Below, in pieces: positions 38,111 through 49,939 of a DNA stretch of 64,000 nt (positions are counted from its first letter, which is position 1; every line of letters starts with the position of its first letter). A program made the position numbers and the translations under genes. The notes under the pieces are model-generated. The model had not been told where the DNA came from, searched no databases, and was given only the letters and a program-made list of their open reading frames with translations. The DNA is from Oxytricha trifallax. Its lineage: Eukaryota > Ciliophora > Spirotrichea > Sporadotrichida > Oxytrichidae. Where the stretch lies: assembly GCA_000711775.1 (NCBI GenBank), contig ARYC01001186.1, positions 32,532 to 96,531 on the forward strand, read 5' to 3'.

Positions 38111-38640
38111 TCAGCTAAAAATTTAAAAAAATAAATGATCAGAAAATTCTTAACTGCCACGAACCTGGAGGTGCCCTAGTTTGAACTAGAAATCAAAATT
38201 CTTAGGAGATTCTGTGTCAGCAATATTATCATCCTCAATTTCATCATAAGTGGGTTGCTTCTTTTTCTTAATGAGTTTGTGTGGGAAGAGTTCCCTTGTC
38301 ATTGTCTTAAATTCATGCTGCTCCTACACATGGAGGTCATATTTTGAAGTGTACTCTAAGCTAAAAATGGCTACGATAGTTTCTCATATTTCCAAGGGTT
38401 GCAATCTGCAGTCGTTAATAACATCTAGTAGTCTTTTTAATCTCTCGTTAAAGTTGGTAGCTGGAAACGGGAGCAGGACATGCTACTTACCAACGATGAG
38501 CGGCACCAGGATAGAAGGCGAAGCTTAACTAATGACTAGAACAGGCTTTTCTTTAGAGAAAGTATCTTATGATCTTGTAAATACATTTCTTGAAATGAGT
38601 AGAATAGTAGTAGTATAGAGGAGAAGAGTAGGTTTTTAAA
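38111..38640 (-). CDS. Unrecognised protein of about 175 residues
   Basis: A continuous minus-strand frame ends at TGA 38111-38113. It reads ISRNVFTRSQDTFSKEKPVL, SQASPSILVPLIVGKQHVLL, NFNERLKRLLDVINDCRLQP, LEIWETIVAIFSLEYTSKYD, EFKTMTRELFPHKLIKKKKQ, then the acidic PTYDEIEDDNIADTESPKNF and FDFQFKLGHLQVRGS. W is TGA and several Gln are TAG/TAA. A GTAAGTAG...TTCCAG stretch near 38495 could be a 30-nt (in-frame) intron. The composition is that of a real globular protein with an acidic tail. No family is recognised. It is divergently placed to transposase relic copy 2 starting 350 bp away, so it may be an accessory gene of that element. Confidence 0.55.
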
Positions 38641-38994
38641 AAGCAACCTTGAATTTTTTATAATAATAATCAATTTAATATGAATAATATTTAATTTGAA
38701 AATCACTTTGATATAAGTTATTTATCTTTTATAAAATAAAAATTATATATAATAAAAACATTAAATGATAATATATTTTAGAAATTATAATATTTATGTA
38801 CTCTGAATAATGAATCAATATAATATAATATAGGAAAATGCAAAATCTTGATTAAATTGATTTATCTACCTATAACTATACTATTTCAATTTTTTCAATA
38901 ATCTTCCCTGAAAGCTAGAAATTTTACAATTTTTTCTACTCTAAAATAGATTTTGAAAAGGAATTATATGCAATTTATAGTCATAAGAAATAAA

Positions 38995-40095
38995 GTAGAG
39001 CTCGTTGAGGGTTATAGTAGAGGACTATAGTTAAGTGGACATCAGTAGTGTTAAGAACTTTCCCTAAAATCTACAGCCAGCTAAACTCTTTTATACCAAG
39101 GGTCTTTTCTTAATTAAAAGGCAAGTGCCATTATTAGCAATGGATATACTTATATAATTAAACAATAATTATAAAACACTGACCAAGTAGCATCAGTTTT
39201 AGTTGATGATGAATGCTATAATGACTAGCTATTTCAAGACCTAGAATAGTGCCCATGTAAAATTAAGAACTAAATAAACGCAGTTTGCTTGCTAATGATA
39301 CCTGAAAAAATATTTTTAAACCTTTAAAAGCGCTTTGGTGAGCCTGCAAGACATTAAGCAAGGGTAAGGGGAGGTTTTTAATTTCTTGAACGCAAAGCAC
39401 TCTGACTATAAATAAGCTAATGGATCTAATAAAATCTTTATCCTTACCTTCATATCAAAAATGCGAAGCTGATTTAATGAAGTAATATGTCGTTAAGTAG
39501 GAAAAATTGGAAGCCATAAATTAAAGGATATGCCAATTGAGATGGGTTTTGATCAAAGATTTTATATAAAACAATTGAAAAGCTTAAGTATAAGTTTGAA
39601 CATAAATGCTTACTTCAAATCAAACCTGAAGAATAGAAGAAAGAATGCAAGGATCATTTAGCTGCTCCTGGAGATTATCGCTATTACAATCAGGTACATA
39701 AGACCAATAGCCGCTCCTATCTCGTAACTTACATTATATACATTGTAAAGAGTATGAATTAAGAATCTCAATTTGACAAGTATTTACACTCTGTCAAATA
39801 AAATGATAAAAAAAATTTATATAATACATTAATGCTGTATTGAAATTTATACAAACAAGAATAGGGACTCAATATTCAATTAGATGAAATTATGGGTTTC
39901 AAGACTGCTTGGTCTGCTATTTCTGTTAGACACTGTGATATCAAATCAGTGGACGAATCAAGTTATTACTTGCCGAAAAAGTAACTGTGTCTAAATTTAG
40001 CTTCTCTAAATATTTTAATTATAGATTCAAGTCCTCTATACCAACAAGAAATTCTTGCAGGTGAAATTAACATTAGAATTTAAATACTATTAACT
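38995..40095 (+). pseudogene. IS630/Tc1-like transposase relic, copy 2
   Basis: The plus strand aligns with the copy at 47.6 kb. The 5' landmark TATAGTTAAGTGGACATCAG (39027-39046) matches TATGCTCAAGTGGACATGAG. IEMGFDQRFYIKQLKSL near 39540 matches the helix-turn-helix IALEMGVDRRFVYKAIEKFK. LKNRRKNARII matches LKNGRNNTRII. IKSVDESSYYLPKKQ (about 39940) matches ISVDEWNFMSVYLPTKQ and keeps the first catalytic Asp. Frames are broken and the C-terminal DDE half was not found. It is AT-richer than copy 1, suggesting greater age. Confidence 0.7.
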
Positions 40096-40109
40096 GAATG
40101 ATTTTAAAA

Positions 40110-41205
40110 ATTAAGAGACTATTTTACCCAATTTTAGATATAATTATAATTTAAACGTTATTATAATCAAGCTAAAATTGGATATATATTTCTAATACTT
40201 ATGAACTAATTATGATGTTTAAGATAATATAGTAGAATATAAATTCAAATATTTAAATAAAGGAAGGAAATTGAATAACACAAGATAAAATTATAAAAAT
40301 TATTGAAAAAAAGATTAGAAAGGAAGTAGTTAAATATTTAAATACTAATGAGCAAGTGACAATATTTTAATTTATAATAAATATGTAAGATTTATTAAAT
40401 AAAATGAATATAACAAAGATGGATGTAATATAAAAATCCTAATTACCTATAATAATTTTGTAAATCAATTTGTTTATGTCTAAATATGAATAAACTCTGT
40501 TTGAAAAGTGAAATGTTTTACATATAAATATTGACATAATTCATAAAAATTAAACCATTATTGAATACTGTATTTTATGATTCCTAATTATCAACTGAAA
40601 TAGAATTGCTCACTTTCTATTTATCTTATATCATCATAAAATTTTATAACTTTAAAAAATAATATTTAGTAAAAAAATACCTTAATTCCTCATTAATATC
40701 ATAAGAGCTAATTCTCAAACTACATAAATACAGACTATTCTTGCATAAATTAATATAAAATTTCAAAAAAAAAATTTCATGAATGAAAATATTACTTAAA
40801 GATAAGTAAACTTTGCAACAAATTATCTAAGAATAATTGATTAAAATCCTAAATAAATTATTAATTGCAATAAATCAATTCAAGAACCTGCAGTTGAAGT
40901 TAAATTGTATAAAACAGAATATAAAAATTATAGTGTAATGTATTGGTTTATATACTATAATTATTTATATTGTACCATCAAATATTAATAGATAATTTTA
41001 GCTTATATTTTTTAAAAAAATGATTTTAAAAAAAGTAATTTATTGCTTTTCTACCTTATCGTTTTCTTAAGATTCTTTTCTATTAAATGAGTTTTCAGAA
41101 TATTTTAGATAATAATTCATTTGTTTTATACATTAATCTATAGTTATTTAAAAATCGAAGAATATAATTTTTAAAAAATGTTTGGTCCCAATAAATATTT
41201 ACATT
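40110..41205. other. No gene recognised
   Basis: Very AT-rich stretch, no gene or repeat seen. Confidence 0.4.
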
Positions 41206-41214
41206 ATATTTTTA

Positions 41215-41505
41215 GCCTCTTTGTTCGTCTAACTTTTGCTTCTGAAATTTAAATAAAAGTTCTCTTTTACATAAGACTGTCCTCCATTTATGATTATTTT
41301 CCTTGGTAGCAATATTACCCTGTCATTTGGAAGGTACCATTAAAATTCTGTTAGCTTCTCTCTTTGACTATTGAGTTCTCTTACCTCCAAATCTCCTCAT
41401 ATCCTTATTAGTATAGTGATATGCTCTTCAACATATTGTCAATATATTTGATCTAAATAGATTGGAGGGTGAACATCATCTCTGCAATAAATTCTTGGTT
41501 AACAT
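41215..41505 (-). CDS. Unrecognised coding segment
   Basis: The minus-strand frame reads RDDVHPPIYLDQIYWQYVEE, HITILIRIWGDLEVRELNSQ, REKLTEFQWYLPNDRVILLP and INGGQSYVKENFYLNFRSKS. It is about 95 residues with TGA as W twice and TAA/TAG as Gln. The composition is excellent, but no family is recognised. Both ends are open: upstream sequence (41500-41600) may hold another exon. Confidence 0.5.
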
Positions 41506-41837
41506 GTTACCAGAGAGTTTCATTTTTACTTTCAATGTTCTCTCTTTAGTAGTTTATTTTTTATAATTTATGTCAAATTCGCTATAATTTTGCTCTACTC
41601 AAGGTTATGAAGTATTAAATAAATCAAACAAGGTTTATATTGCTTTTATTATCATAATTACCATTTTAGCCTAGAAAAAATTATTATTATTAATCAATCA
41701 AATTAAAAAATTCATATTTTAAATAATTTATTTTTCCACTTAAATTTAAGTTTAATTAAATAAAATTCTTCTTAATTATTTATTAGATTTAATTGGTTAT
41801 AAATAGTAAAATCAATTAATTACAAAGTTGTTTTTAG

Positions 41838-42453
41838 ATGCAATAAGAATAATCTTAGAGTTATGGAAGTAATTTGTTTGAATAGTTCTATTCAAAAGAT
41901 GAAATAAACAACTCTGACCAATTTTAATTGAATGCAAAACAACATGAACAAATTATCTAGAATATTTATCATAATGATAATAATTATGGTGCAAAAAGTA
42001 ATCCAACAAATGTTATTATTCATCTTTTTATATTAAATTATGACTAGTAACAAAGTAAAGTCTGGTGTATCCCGCAATAGGAATAACAGTATTTTAAGCA
42101 ATTAAATCATCCAGGCAAAATCATAATTCATTACTTGTCAAATAAATAAGAAATGTTAGATTTTTTAGTAGAAAAAATAATTAAAATTAATAACTTAAAT
42201 ACAGGGAAAAATACGGATAAACGAATATAAGTATAAAAAACAGTTGGTAAATCCAATTTTAAAGCTAGCTCTCGCTCAGCAATAGACTGAGCTCAGACAA
42301 GCTAGTATAAAATTATAAGGAGAAGACAGACAATCAACACCTAAAGATGATAAATATAATAAACTAATTAACTCTAATCATAAATTGGGGGCCACCTTAT
42401 CCTAATCAATTGCTGCTAGCTCTGAATCTGCTGAGGTTGATGCTAAAAAATGA
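41838..42453 (+). CDS. Two-exon gene of unknown function, apparently intact
   Basis: Exon 1 (41838-42167, 110 codons) starts MQQEQSQSYGSNLFEQFYSK and is rich in Gln, Asn and Tyr. It includes PTNVIIHLFILNYDQQQSKV and HPGKIIIHYLSNKQEMLDFL. A 37-nt GT...AG intron (42168-42204) restores the frame. Exon 2 (42205-42453) reads GKIRINEYKYKKQLVNPILK, then LALAQQQTELRQASIKLQGE, and ends SSESAEVDAKK at TGA 42451-42453. The predicted protein is 192 residues. Gln is spelled TAA, TAG and CAA in the first ten codons alone, and TGA is used only as stop. No domain is recognised. This is the cleanest gene model in the window. Confidence 0.75.
42168..42204 (+). other. Putative 37-nt spliceosomal intron
   Basis: It runs from GTAG to ACAG and is AT-rich. 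Removing it joins two blocks in different frames into one open reading frame ending in TGA. It is inferred from frame restoration only. Confidence 0.6.
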
Positions 42454-42585
42454 TTAATTATCAAATTTCTTTTGAATTAGGAAGTTGTAGAAACAAATAT
42501 TCAAATCCAATTATAGTTATTTATTGATTGTTTATAATTGTTTTTAATTATATAATCAAAACATGTTGAGTAAATATAGTACAAA

Positions 42586-42631
42586 AAAGTGGGGCAAAAG
42601 CAGCAAATTTTTCTTACTTTTGTCCCACTTT
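42586..42631. repeat. Perfect-looking hairpin
   Basis: AAAGTGGGGCAAAAG is followed after a 16-nt loop by CTTTTGTCCCACTTT, a 15-bp stem with one G-T type mismatch. It lies 130 bp downstream of the two-exon gene. It could be a 3' processing or terminator structure, or a minimal foldback element. Confidence 0.55.
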
Positions 42632-43249
42632 AAAAATGATAGTTTAAAGCATTATTATTAATAAATATTTTAGTTATTTTATTCTATTTTAATTAACTAT
42701 ATTTAACTTCATTGATTATTTTAAAATTATTAATATATGAACTAACTTTTTAATCATTTCTGATAGAGACTTTTTAAAATGCTAATTTAATTATTTTAAA
42801 TGCCTTAACTATATATTTATACAAGAATCAGGATTCAATGATTGGTAAAAAATAGAGCAAAAAGATTTCTCAAAATAAACAAACTTTTTTAATAAAATTT
42901 ACTAATATATTTCAATAGTTTAATCGTTAGGATTGTGATGAGAATATTATATCTATTCAACTATATATAAAATACATAATTATATAATTATTACTGTTAA
43001 TAATATGATAACAAAATGGATGATTAAACATGATCTTCCTTCCTTTTTTTCAATCATTTCTGAAAGTAAAGTTTAATAAAATACTTTTGTTAATATATTA
43101 GTTAATAATATATTATTAAGATATCAATGTTAAACATGCATTTCTAGAACTCGTTTATTTTACTTAATTTTGATAAATACAGTAAAAGAAGTATTGAAGT
43201 TACTTACTTGTATAATGTTGTTGAATCTTATCCATGTTGCTGAATCTTG

Positions 43250-43600
43250 CTTGTTGAAATTGGCGCATCTCCCCAAATCCTTGAATCATCTGAATGATCT
43301 GCTAACCTATAAATCCTATAAACCTTAAAATGCAAGATTATGTTTCTAATCTTGAAGGGGTTATTACATCATGGATGGGAGTTAACATCATGTTGATTAA
43401 TATTCAACGAGGCTTAGCTAAGCCTGCCTTACCTTAGATTTATTTCCTGATGCAAGAGTTGAAGTCGTTGCTGATGCTCATTCCCAAACCATTAACTGCT
43501 GCTCCTCATGCTCAAGTTGCTAATGCCGCTGATAATCCCCAAACTGCTTTCTGCGGATGCTATTGCTCCCATCACACTGTTGCTGATACTGAATATTCAA
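43250..43600 (-). CDS. Possible downstream exon of the long gene
   Basis: The minus-strand frame reads VMGAIASAESSLGIISGISN, LSMRSSSQWFGNEHQQRLQL and LHQEINLRQGRLSQASLNIN. It is well composed with TAA/TAG as Gln. It lies directly beyond the end of the convincing part of the long minus-strand gene and could be its C-terminus in another frame, or a separate small gene. Confidence 0.35.
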
Positions 43601-43659
43601 CAAGAGGTAGCCACTAAATAAACAAACACTAACATCAACCAAAGAAATTATTTTAATCA

Positions 43660-45510
43660 TTACAATTAAATATTTGTACTTGGCTTAAGTAACCAAATTT
43701 TAGAAAATAGAACATTCAGATTTTCCGAAACTAATTTTTGGAAGTTCACAAAATATTTGGGGTTTAGGTTGTTGGTGAATTTAATCATTCGAAGGTTTTA
43801 GCTCAAACTTTAGTTTAAAAACCAGTTAGATGTTTCAGTTTCTTTTGCTTTTGAGGTTTTTAAAAAGCTAATTTACAAATTTTCTTTAACTTAAGTAATT
43901 TCTGATTTGAACTTTAAACCCAGTAATCCTAAGCTCTGTAAGTGACCCTTATTCCAAGGGTGCTGGGGTACACACCCTGAAGGCCGAAGTGGCGTAAGAC
44001 CTCTCAGGCTGTATCCTCGCCGACGGCTTTGCAGAGCTGTTGCTGGTACTAGAACTTGCTTTACTTTTTGTAAAACTTAGAGCTGGTCTGAGCTCAACTA
44101 CTTGAGAGTGTACTCTGGTATTGATAAGTGATATTCACACTCTTAACTACTTCTCTAGGTCAACAGTAGTGAGGACTCGTCTCAGCAGGTCACTACTGCA
44201 GTGCTACTTCTTGTTAGCTTTTTTTGTTTGTTTTACTTTTTTTCGTTGCCTTAGCTAAGTAATTGCTGGGTTAATACCTAGCTCACAGTGTTTTAGTTGT
44301 TTGATAATTCTTAGTCTAAGTCTTTAAGGTTTGTGTGTGGTGGCTATCACCCGACTATGACAACCATATTTATTTGTCGAGGGGTCCTCTTGCCAGGGCA
44401 GCCAATCTCTGGTGTTTATTGCACTGGGGAAGGGTTGCTTGAAAGCAACTGAGCCTCAGCGAGGTATGTTTGAATAGTTATAGTATGTATTAATTTTAAG
44501 TAATGTTCTTCACTTTAACCTCAAAATCCAAGCTAATGGCTGATTTTTGGGCTGGTCTACTGCTTTCTCGGCTTACCCTATCATCTCTACCCTGTCCTAA
44601 TGTTGTAGTCATGTCAACAGCACCAATACCTAGTTATCCTACCAAAATTTCTGAAATTCAGATGGAGGGGTCGTAAATTTGGCTAAGTCAAAGTGCTGTT
44701 CCGGAAAAGTTCCATATCCTAGGTCTTTAGGCCAGATAAGTCCAAATAAGACCCCGTTTGCCTGGTATTTGAAGCCTGTCATCTCCCCTATTGCTCAATC
44801 TTCCATATAACTGCTTGTTATTAGTAATAAACACTTTTGTCAATAATTATGATCAATTAGCCACTATAGATATCACATTGGCATGAGCTGCCTGGACCCA
44901 AGGGAGGCAGTTTTTTGAAAATTTACAGACCAAAATGACCGTTAGGACCGCCCTGACATTTCAAGATAGGAAATAGCCACTCCCATCACCAATCGGCTTC
45001 TTTCCTTCTATCTCGTCGATCTAGAGTGTATTAGCGATGTTTGAGTTAAGATGGTGGGATGGGGAGAGGATTTGAAAAAAAATTTGTAAAATCATACAAG
45101 ACATACTCTATAATCTGTAAGGGGTTTTACTAGTAGTTTTGGTTATAGCCGATAATATTATAATAACCACCCCTCTAAATCCGCGGTTTCGACCACTTTT
45201 TCTTAGGCAAATGGTATAAGTAATGTTGCTAACAATCTTCATGATTTTTAGAAATATGCTTGGAAGAGATCTGAAAGATCAAGGTGAACTCCTAAGTGCA
45301 TCCGCTGGAAATAAGGAGGGTCATTAGGACTTGAGGTCATATAAATAATTGGAGGTCTAGACCTACCGATCTCAAAGGCTGGTTTTTAGAATTTTCACTA
45401 GACCAAAGCATTCTTTTACAATGTCGAATCTCAATGTTTACCTCAGCAATTTTGATACACATTGATCGAGCATATTTGTCAGCGTCAATATAAGTATATA
45501 AAGTTGGGGT
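43660..45510 (-). CDS. Long unrecognised gene of putative mobile element
   Basis: The best part, about 44775-43920, is one continuous frame: QANGVLFGLIWPKDLGYGTF, EFQKFWQDNQVLVLLTWLQH, NIPRWGSVAFKQPFPSAINT, RDWLPWQEDPSTNKYGCHSR, a basic segment (RQRKKVKQTKKANKK), LLRRVLTTVDLEKQLRVWIS, then a Ser-rich linker and RIQPERSYATSAFRVCTPAP. W is TGA at several sites and Gln is TAA/TAG. Upstream to 45510, good blocks occur in changing frames: YIDADKYARSMCIKIAEVNI, IYMTSSPNDPPYFQRMHLGV, NIIGYNQNYQQNPLQIIEYV and LQIDEIEGKKPIGDGSGYFL. These look like exons or a partly decayed 5' half. GC is well above background. No family is recognised. It is divergent from the gene at 46119. Confidence 0.6.
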
Positions 45511-46118
45511 GGAGGTGTTGGGGTAGGAGGATTTATTAAAAACAGTGAAATATAATAAGGTTTTATTGATAAAGTCATAATTATAATTAAATCAATAAAA
45601 GTTTAAACTATACAAATCATGTACCTCTATTACTAATACCCTAAGTCTATTCAAACCTACTACCTCTGCATCAATAGATGCCTATAAGTATGTACATTCC
45701 TTGACAACCTGCAATGAGTCTATATAACCAGGTATAGTATTTAGATATATTAACTTTAACACTACCTTACCTTAGCAATTTACACAGTTGTGTATGAAAT
45801 TCTTACAACCGTGTGACAATATTTACTTAATTATACTAGATTGCTTTAGTATATAAGTAAGTAATCTCACATGGCATTAAAGTATAATTTTAATTTAATA
45901 TGGTTTATGATTCCTTACCTCCTGAACAAGTAGAAGAGTAGACTATAGAGTGCAGTATCGTAAAAGTAAGAATAATTCTTATAAAATTTTTCAATGTATA
46001 AGAGACACATTGCATCCTAACATGCTGTAAATTTTGAGTTAGAAGAACAGAAGTTAGCACAACCATAAGGTGAGGAGCAGTTAAAAAACTAGAAATGTAG
46101 TAGACCTTTGAAACCATA

Positions 46119-47345
46119 ATGTCAAGAAAAGAGAAAGATTAGAATGTCAAAACTGCAATGAAAGTGGCATTGTTTTAAATGATTGCTAAGAGCGATTTAT
46201 TCAACTTCCCAGAGAAGTCATGGGAGTTTAAGCAGCTGCATCTCAAGGTGAAGCCACACTGGAAGATTCTTAGCACATTCTAACCATTCCATGATGTTCC
46301 AATCCCAGCCAAACCGTGAATTAAATTCTATACTTATTAGTTTAGGTGTGCCTGCAACACTAGCTGCTTGCTAGAGGTGAGATTCTTTAAGGTGTGTACT
46401 TTGAATAGCTGACAATAGACATGAAGCTATTTCCAAATAAAATTCATGTTCTAAAGTCTTTAGTATATTCACAAACCATGCTTAGTTTATTAAATATTAG
46501 AATCAAAGAGCATTCTTTAAGTAAGATACATATTACTAATCATATTATCAATAGAATTTGTGAACCCCAATGTTATTGGATTAAAGTAAGAGACAAGGCG
46601 TTCTATCTTTGAGTCTTATCTTAACAGCCAACTGGTAAGATGCGTCAACAATATTTTCGCAGCGTATCTTGACGAGGTAAATCCAGACTGTGCAGAAGCT
46701 CTTGAAAATCTTAGGACAAATGAAAAAATTGACATTGATAATTTTGATTTCCTAGGCTTCTCAAAGTTCAACTTCATTCATTCTAAAAATAATATCAATT
46801 GGAAGTCTGGCACCTACAGCAAAAGACCACGCAAGGGTCTATTACCTTATCAGCCATCATCAAAGTAAATTTAGAATGCCAGGAGTCTGTTCGAGCAAGG
46901 ATGGTACATAGCAATGGTGTTTTAGAGGCTTGTCAACCATTTCATGAGCTTCTCATACAAATCAACATCGTTTCAGCATTAATGCCTCATTACATATCTC
47001 AAACAGTGGTAAAATGAGAACAGTTCTCTTAGAGCGTACCACATTAAGACCAGTAAGGGAGAGGAACTTCTTGCAATCGCTAAGAGATATGAGAACTAGA
47101 TATGCATTTACTTCACCCCTCAACTAAAATCCTTAAGGGTACTATACAGTATCTCAAGAGTCAAGTTTCAAAGAGAGCTATCTCGTACATGACTCAACCC
47201 TAGAATTTACTTCCACCCCACCTCTAGCTTAGAATGGCAAGATTGAAGAAGGCTCTCAACATGGGAACTGTAATGAGATCAAATTGCTTTCACAATGCCA
47301 CTGCCTATCTTGTGTGTAAAAAGGAAGAATGGATCTACGGGTGAG
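46119..47345 (+). CDS. Accessory gene of putative mobile element
   Basis: It starts at ATG 46119 (MSRKEKDQNVKTAMKVALFQ, then SDLFNFPEKSWEFKQLHLKV and HWKILSTFQPFHDVPIPAKP). Later blocks in other frames are equally protein-like: NNIFAAYLDEVNPDCAEALE, NFDFLGFSKFNFIHSKNNIN and WKSGTYSKRPRKG (46640-46850), then LERTTLRPVRERNFLQSLRD, TSPLNQNPQGYYTVSQESSF and HGNCNEIKLLSQCHCLSCVQ to about 47345. The middle (46421-46610) is weaker and may be intronic. It lies 600 bp from the divergent long gene and 270 bp upstream of the transposase gene, all with similar raised GC, so I read the three as one element. No domain is recognised. Confidence 0.55.
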
Positions 47346-47500
47346 AGTGATTTATGTTGAGTTCTTGATGTTGAAATTTAAATTCATATAGTTAAATAAT
47401 TAATGTCATATATTCCTTACCTCTATCAACAACATTCATACCCCTCCAACTTCTTTCATTAGTATCGAGTATTGTATATTTAATTATCTTTTAATTTATA

Positions 47501-47518
47501 CCAAAACCCCAAAACCCC
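47501..47518 (+). repeat. Telomere-like C4A4 stretch
   Basis: CCAAAACCCCAAAACCCC is an exact run of the C4A4 repeat known as the telomere of Oxytricha and Euplotes and found at the ends of their TBE and Tec elements. Here it sits between two element genes, about 100 bp before the transposase gene. It may mark an element terminus, or it may be chance. Confidence 0.5.
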
Positions 47519-49505
47519 TACTTGCATGGAATCCAAGTCGCAGTATATAAGCGATGGGGAATAGTGAGTTAATTCTTCCTATTCTTATATTTATTAGTCA
47601 GAATCAATTCTGAACTATGGGTTTCTTAGTAGTCAACAGTTTGAAGAGATAAAGACGAGTGTGCTGAAGCGATAGTAGAAGACTATGCTCAAGTGGACAT
47701 GAGTGGTGCTTGGCACCAACTTCCCCTCCAATCCCAAACCAGTGAACTCACTTACACCTCAGGCACCTGGGGGAAGTGGCATCGTCGACGATGGGCATAC
47801 TGAGTGATCAGACTGCCCTTTGAGAATGTTGAGCGAGCAGTGTCATCGTTAGTCGATGTTGAAAGTTTGGCAACTGATGACCAGCTTTGTTATGGCCTCG
47901 AGCAGTACCTTCGAACGATTTAAAGCCATCGCAGTCTACAATATTAAGAAACCCCAATGTGGTGCCTAAGAACCTTCAGATCAAGTAAAGTGATGAACTG
48001 TGGCAGGGTCTTCAAGACTTCATGAAAGAGCAGTGTGAGAGTACTGATTTTTTCAATGGGGATCATTCAAACTATGAAACCATGAATTAATCATTAAAGA
48101 ATCCTTACCTCAATCGCAGGGATGCCAAGCTGGCATTGAAGAAGATCTCAGTAGAACAGCACTACAAGGTGGAGGTGGAGGGCATGAATCCCATGGACAT
48201 TGCGCTTGAAATGGGTGTGGATCGACGATTTGTTTACAAAGCCATTGAAAAGTTCAAGTTGGAGGTGGAGCACAAAGTACTCAATCCTAAGCCAAAGCTG
48301 AAGAATGGGAGGAATAATACGCGCATTATCTCGCTATTGCTGAAGGCGATTGCCATCGTGCTCTATCAGCAGGGCATCTACAAGATCATTGGCTGCTGCC
48401 AGCATCATTGCCTGCTTGAAATGCAGAGTAAAGATTTAGAATACAAGAACCTCACAGTGCCTTGTGTTGCTACTCTGTTGAAAGTACTTAAGGAAAGTTT
48501 CCATTTAAGATTCAGCAATGCCTAGAATACCAACGTTAAGTATAGAGACCCATCATTCAACGAGAAGCGGCTATGAGTATTCAGACTGCTTAGGCAGATA
48601 TTCTTGGAGGATGCAGTGATCATATCAGTTGACGAGTGAAACTTCATGAGCGTTTACCTACCAACCAAGCAAAGGAGTTATAATTCAGCTGCCCTTCTCA
48701 ATGAAAGTTGTGGAATCGACTCATCCTTGACGCCTGCAGCTGGTAAGACCGAGGTCCTCGTCACCGACGATGTCATAGAGTATGCAAAGATGCTGGCTGG
48801 CTACCCCAACAGATAACCATGCATGTCGACTGTCAATGGGGTTAGAGAGCAGGAAAAAATAAAGGGATCAGACATCGCACTTTTGTTAAGGCAAGTTGCA
48901 ATTCATGATAAAAATGACCTCAAACTTGAAAATCTGAGACCCCAAGCAATTCTGGGAACCAATAGGTAAGTATTGCTATCGTTACTTAACCGATTGAGTA
49001 TAGTGTCGTCAGCAGCCCAAGATGGGGTAGTCAAGATAGGTAAGGTTTCAACTCGAGTTAGGAAGACCAAGTTAGTAATACTGAACGAATAGTTGCTGGA
49101 TCTGGAATTGTTCCATCGAAGATTCCAAGGCCAAAATTGAAATCGATCTTTCCAAAATTACGCAGGAAATCTTCCACCCAGAAACAGCATATCTTTGATA
49201 GCAAGAAGCAGAGCATTGCTGCCACCCCTGTCAAGTGCAATCAAATATATAAGTATACTCAGCTGTCACTTATCATTAAAGCCCCAGAGAACAGAGCTTA
49301 ATACACATCCCTGCAGAAACGTTTCAATGCGATCAGAATATAGAGCTTCTCCAAGAAGCCTTCAAGCAAAGCATAGACTCCTCTGAAATTGGCTTCATCT
49401 CTTACTCCATTGGCTCAGAACCTAGACAGCATCCGGCTACAATCGATCAAACGTAAGGGCAGTGAGGTGGTCAAAGTAACAGGCCATGACAACTGTACAA
49501 GCATA

Positions 49506-49939
49506 CATAATTTATAATATTAAAAATTTAGTGAATTAATATTTTAATTGAAATTAATAAGAATTGTAATAGTAATAATAAGAATAGTAAAAAAAACTAA
49601 AAAAATGAAACTGCTAAGAATGAACTTCTATCTCTCTAATTCTCCTTCATACACATCACCATTAATAAGCTATCTTTGCCATCCCTCCCTTCCACCTACT
49701 GAAGTACCAAGCCGGTGGTACCTAGTACTGCGGCAGCACCTACTCTATAAAATATAAAATAAAAAATACCTACTCTATGAAATAAAAAATAAAAGATACA
49801 AAAAATGAAACTTACATTTAATGAATGTTAGACATGCTGGAGATATCTGCCATTAAAGTTTTCTGAATATATTTATAAATTTTCTTATTAATTTTAATAA
49901 AAATATTAATTCACTAAATTTTTCAAATTATAAATTATG
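49506..49939. mobile_element. Nested 434-bp MITE with 58-bp inverted repeats
   Basis: CATAATTTATAAT... at 49506 and its complement ending at 49939 form arms of about 58 bp with only a few mismatches, sharing AAAAATTTAGTGAATTAATA. The element is strongly AT-rich, while the DNA on both sides is GC-richer and coding-like, so it inserted into the transposon. No clean target duplication is visible. Confidence 0.75.

Noticed and set aside
43920..44470. Structured non-coding RNA (GC-rich, several hairpins such as GTTGCTTGAAAGCAAC)
   Set aside because: The minus strand reads as one long, well-composed protein frame with reassigned codons, which explains the GC better.
49058..49240. 60-codon minus-strand frame
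   Set aside because: It is antisense to the basic Ser/Lys-rich frame and has no merit of its own.
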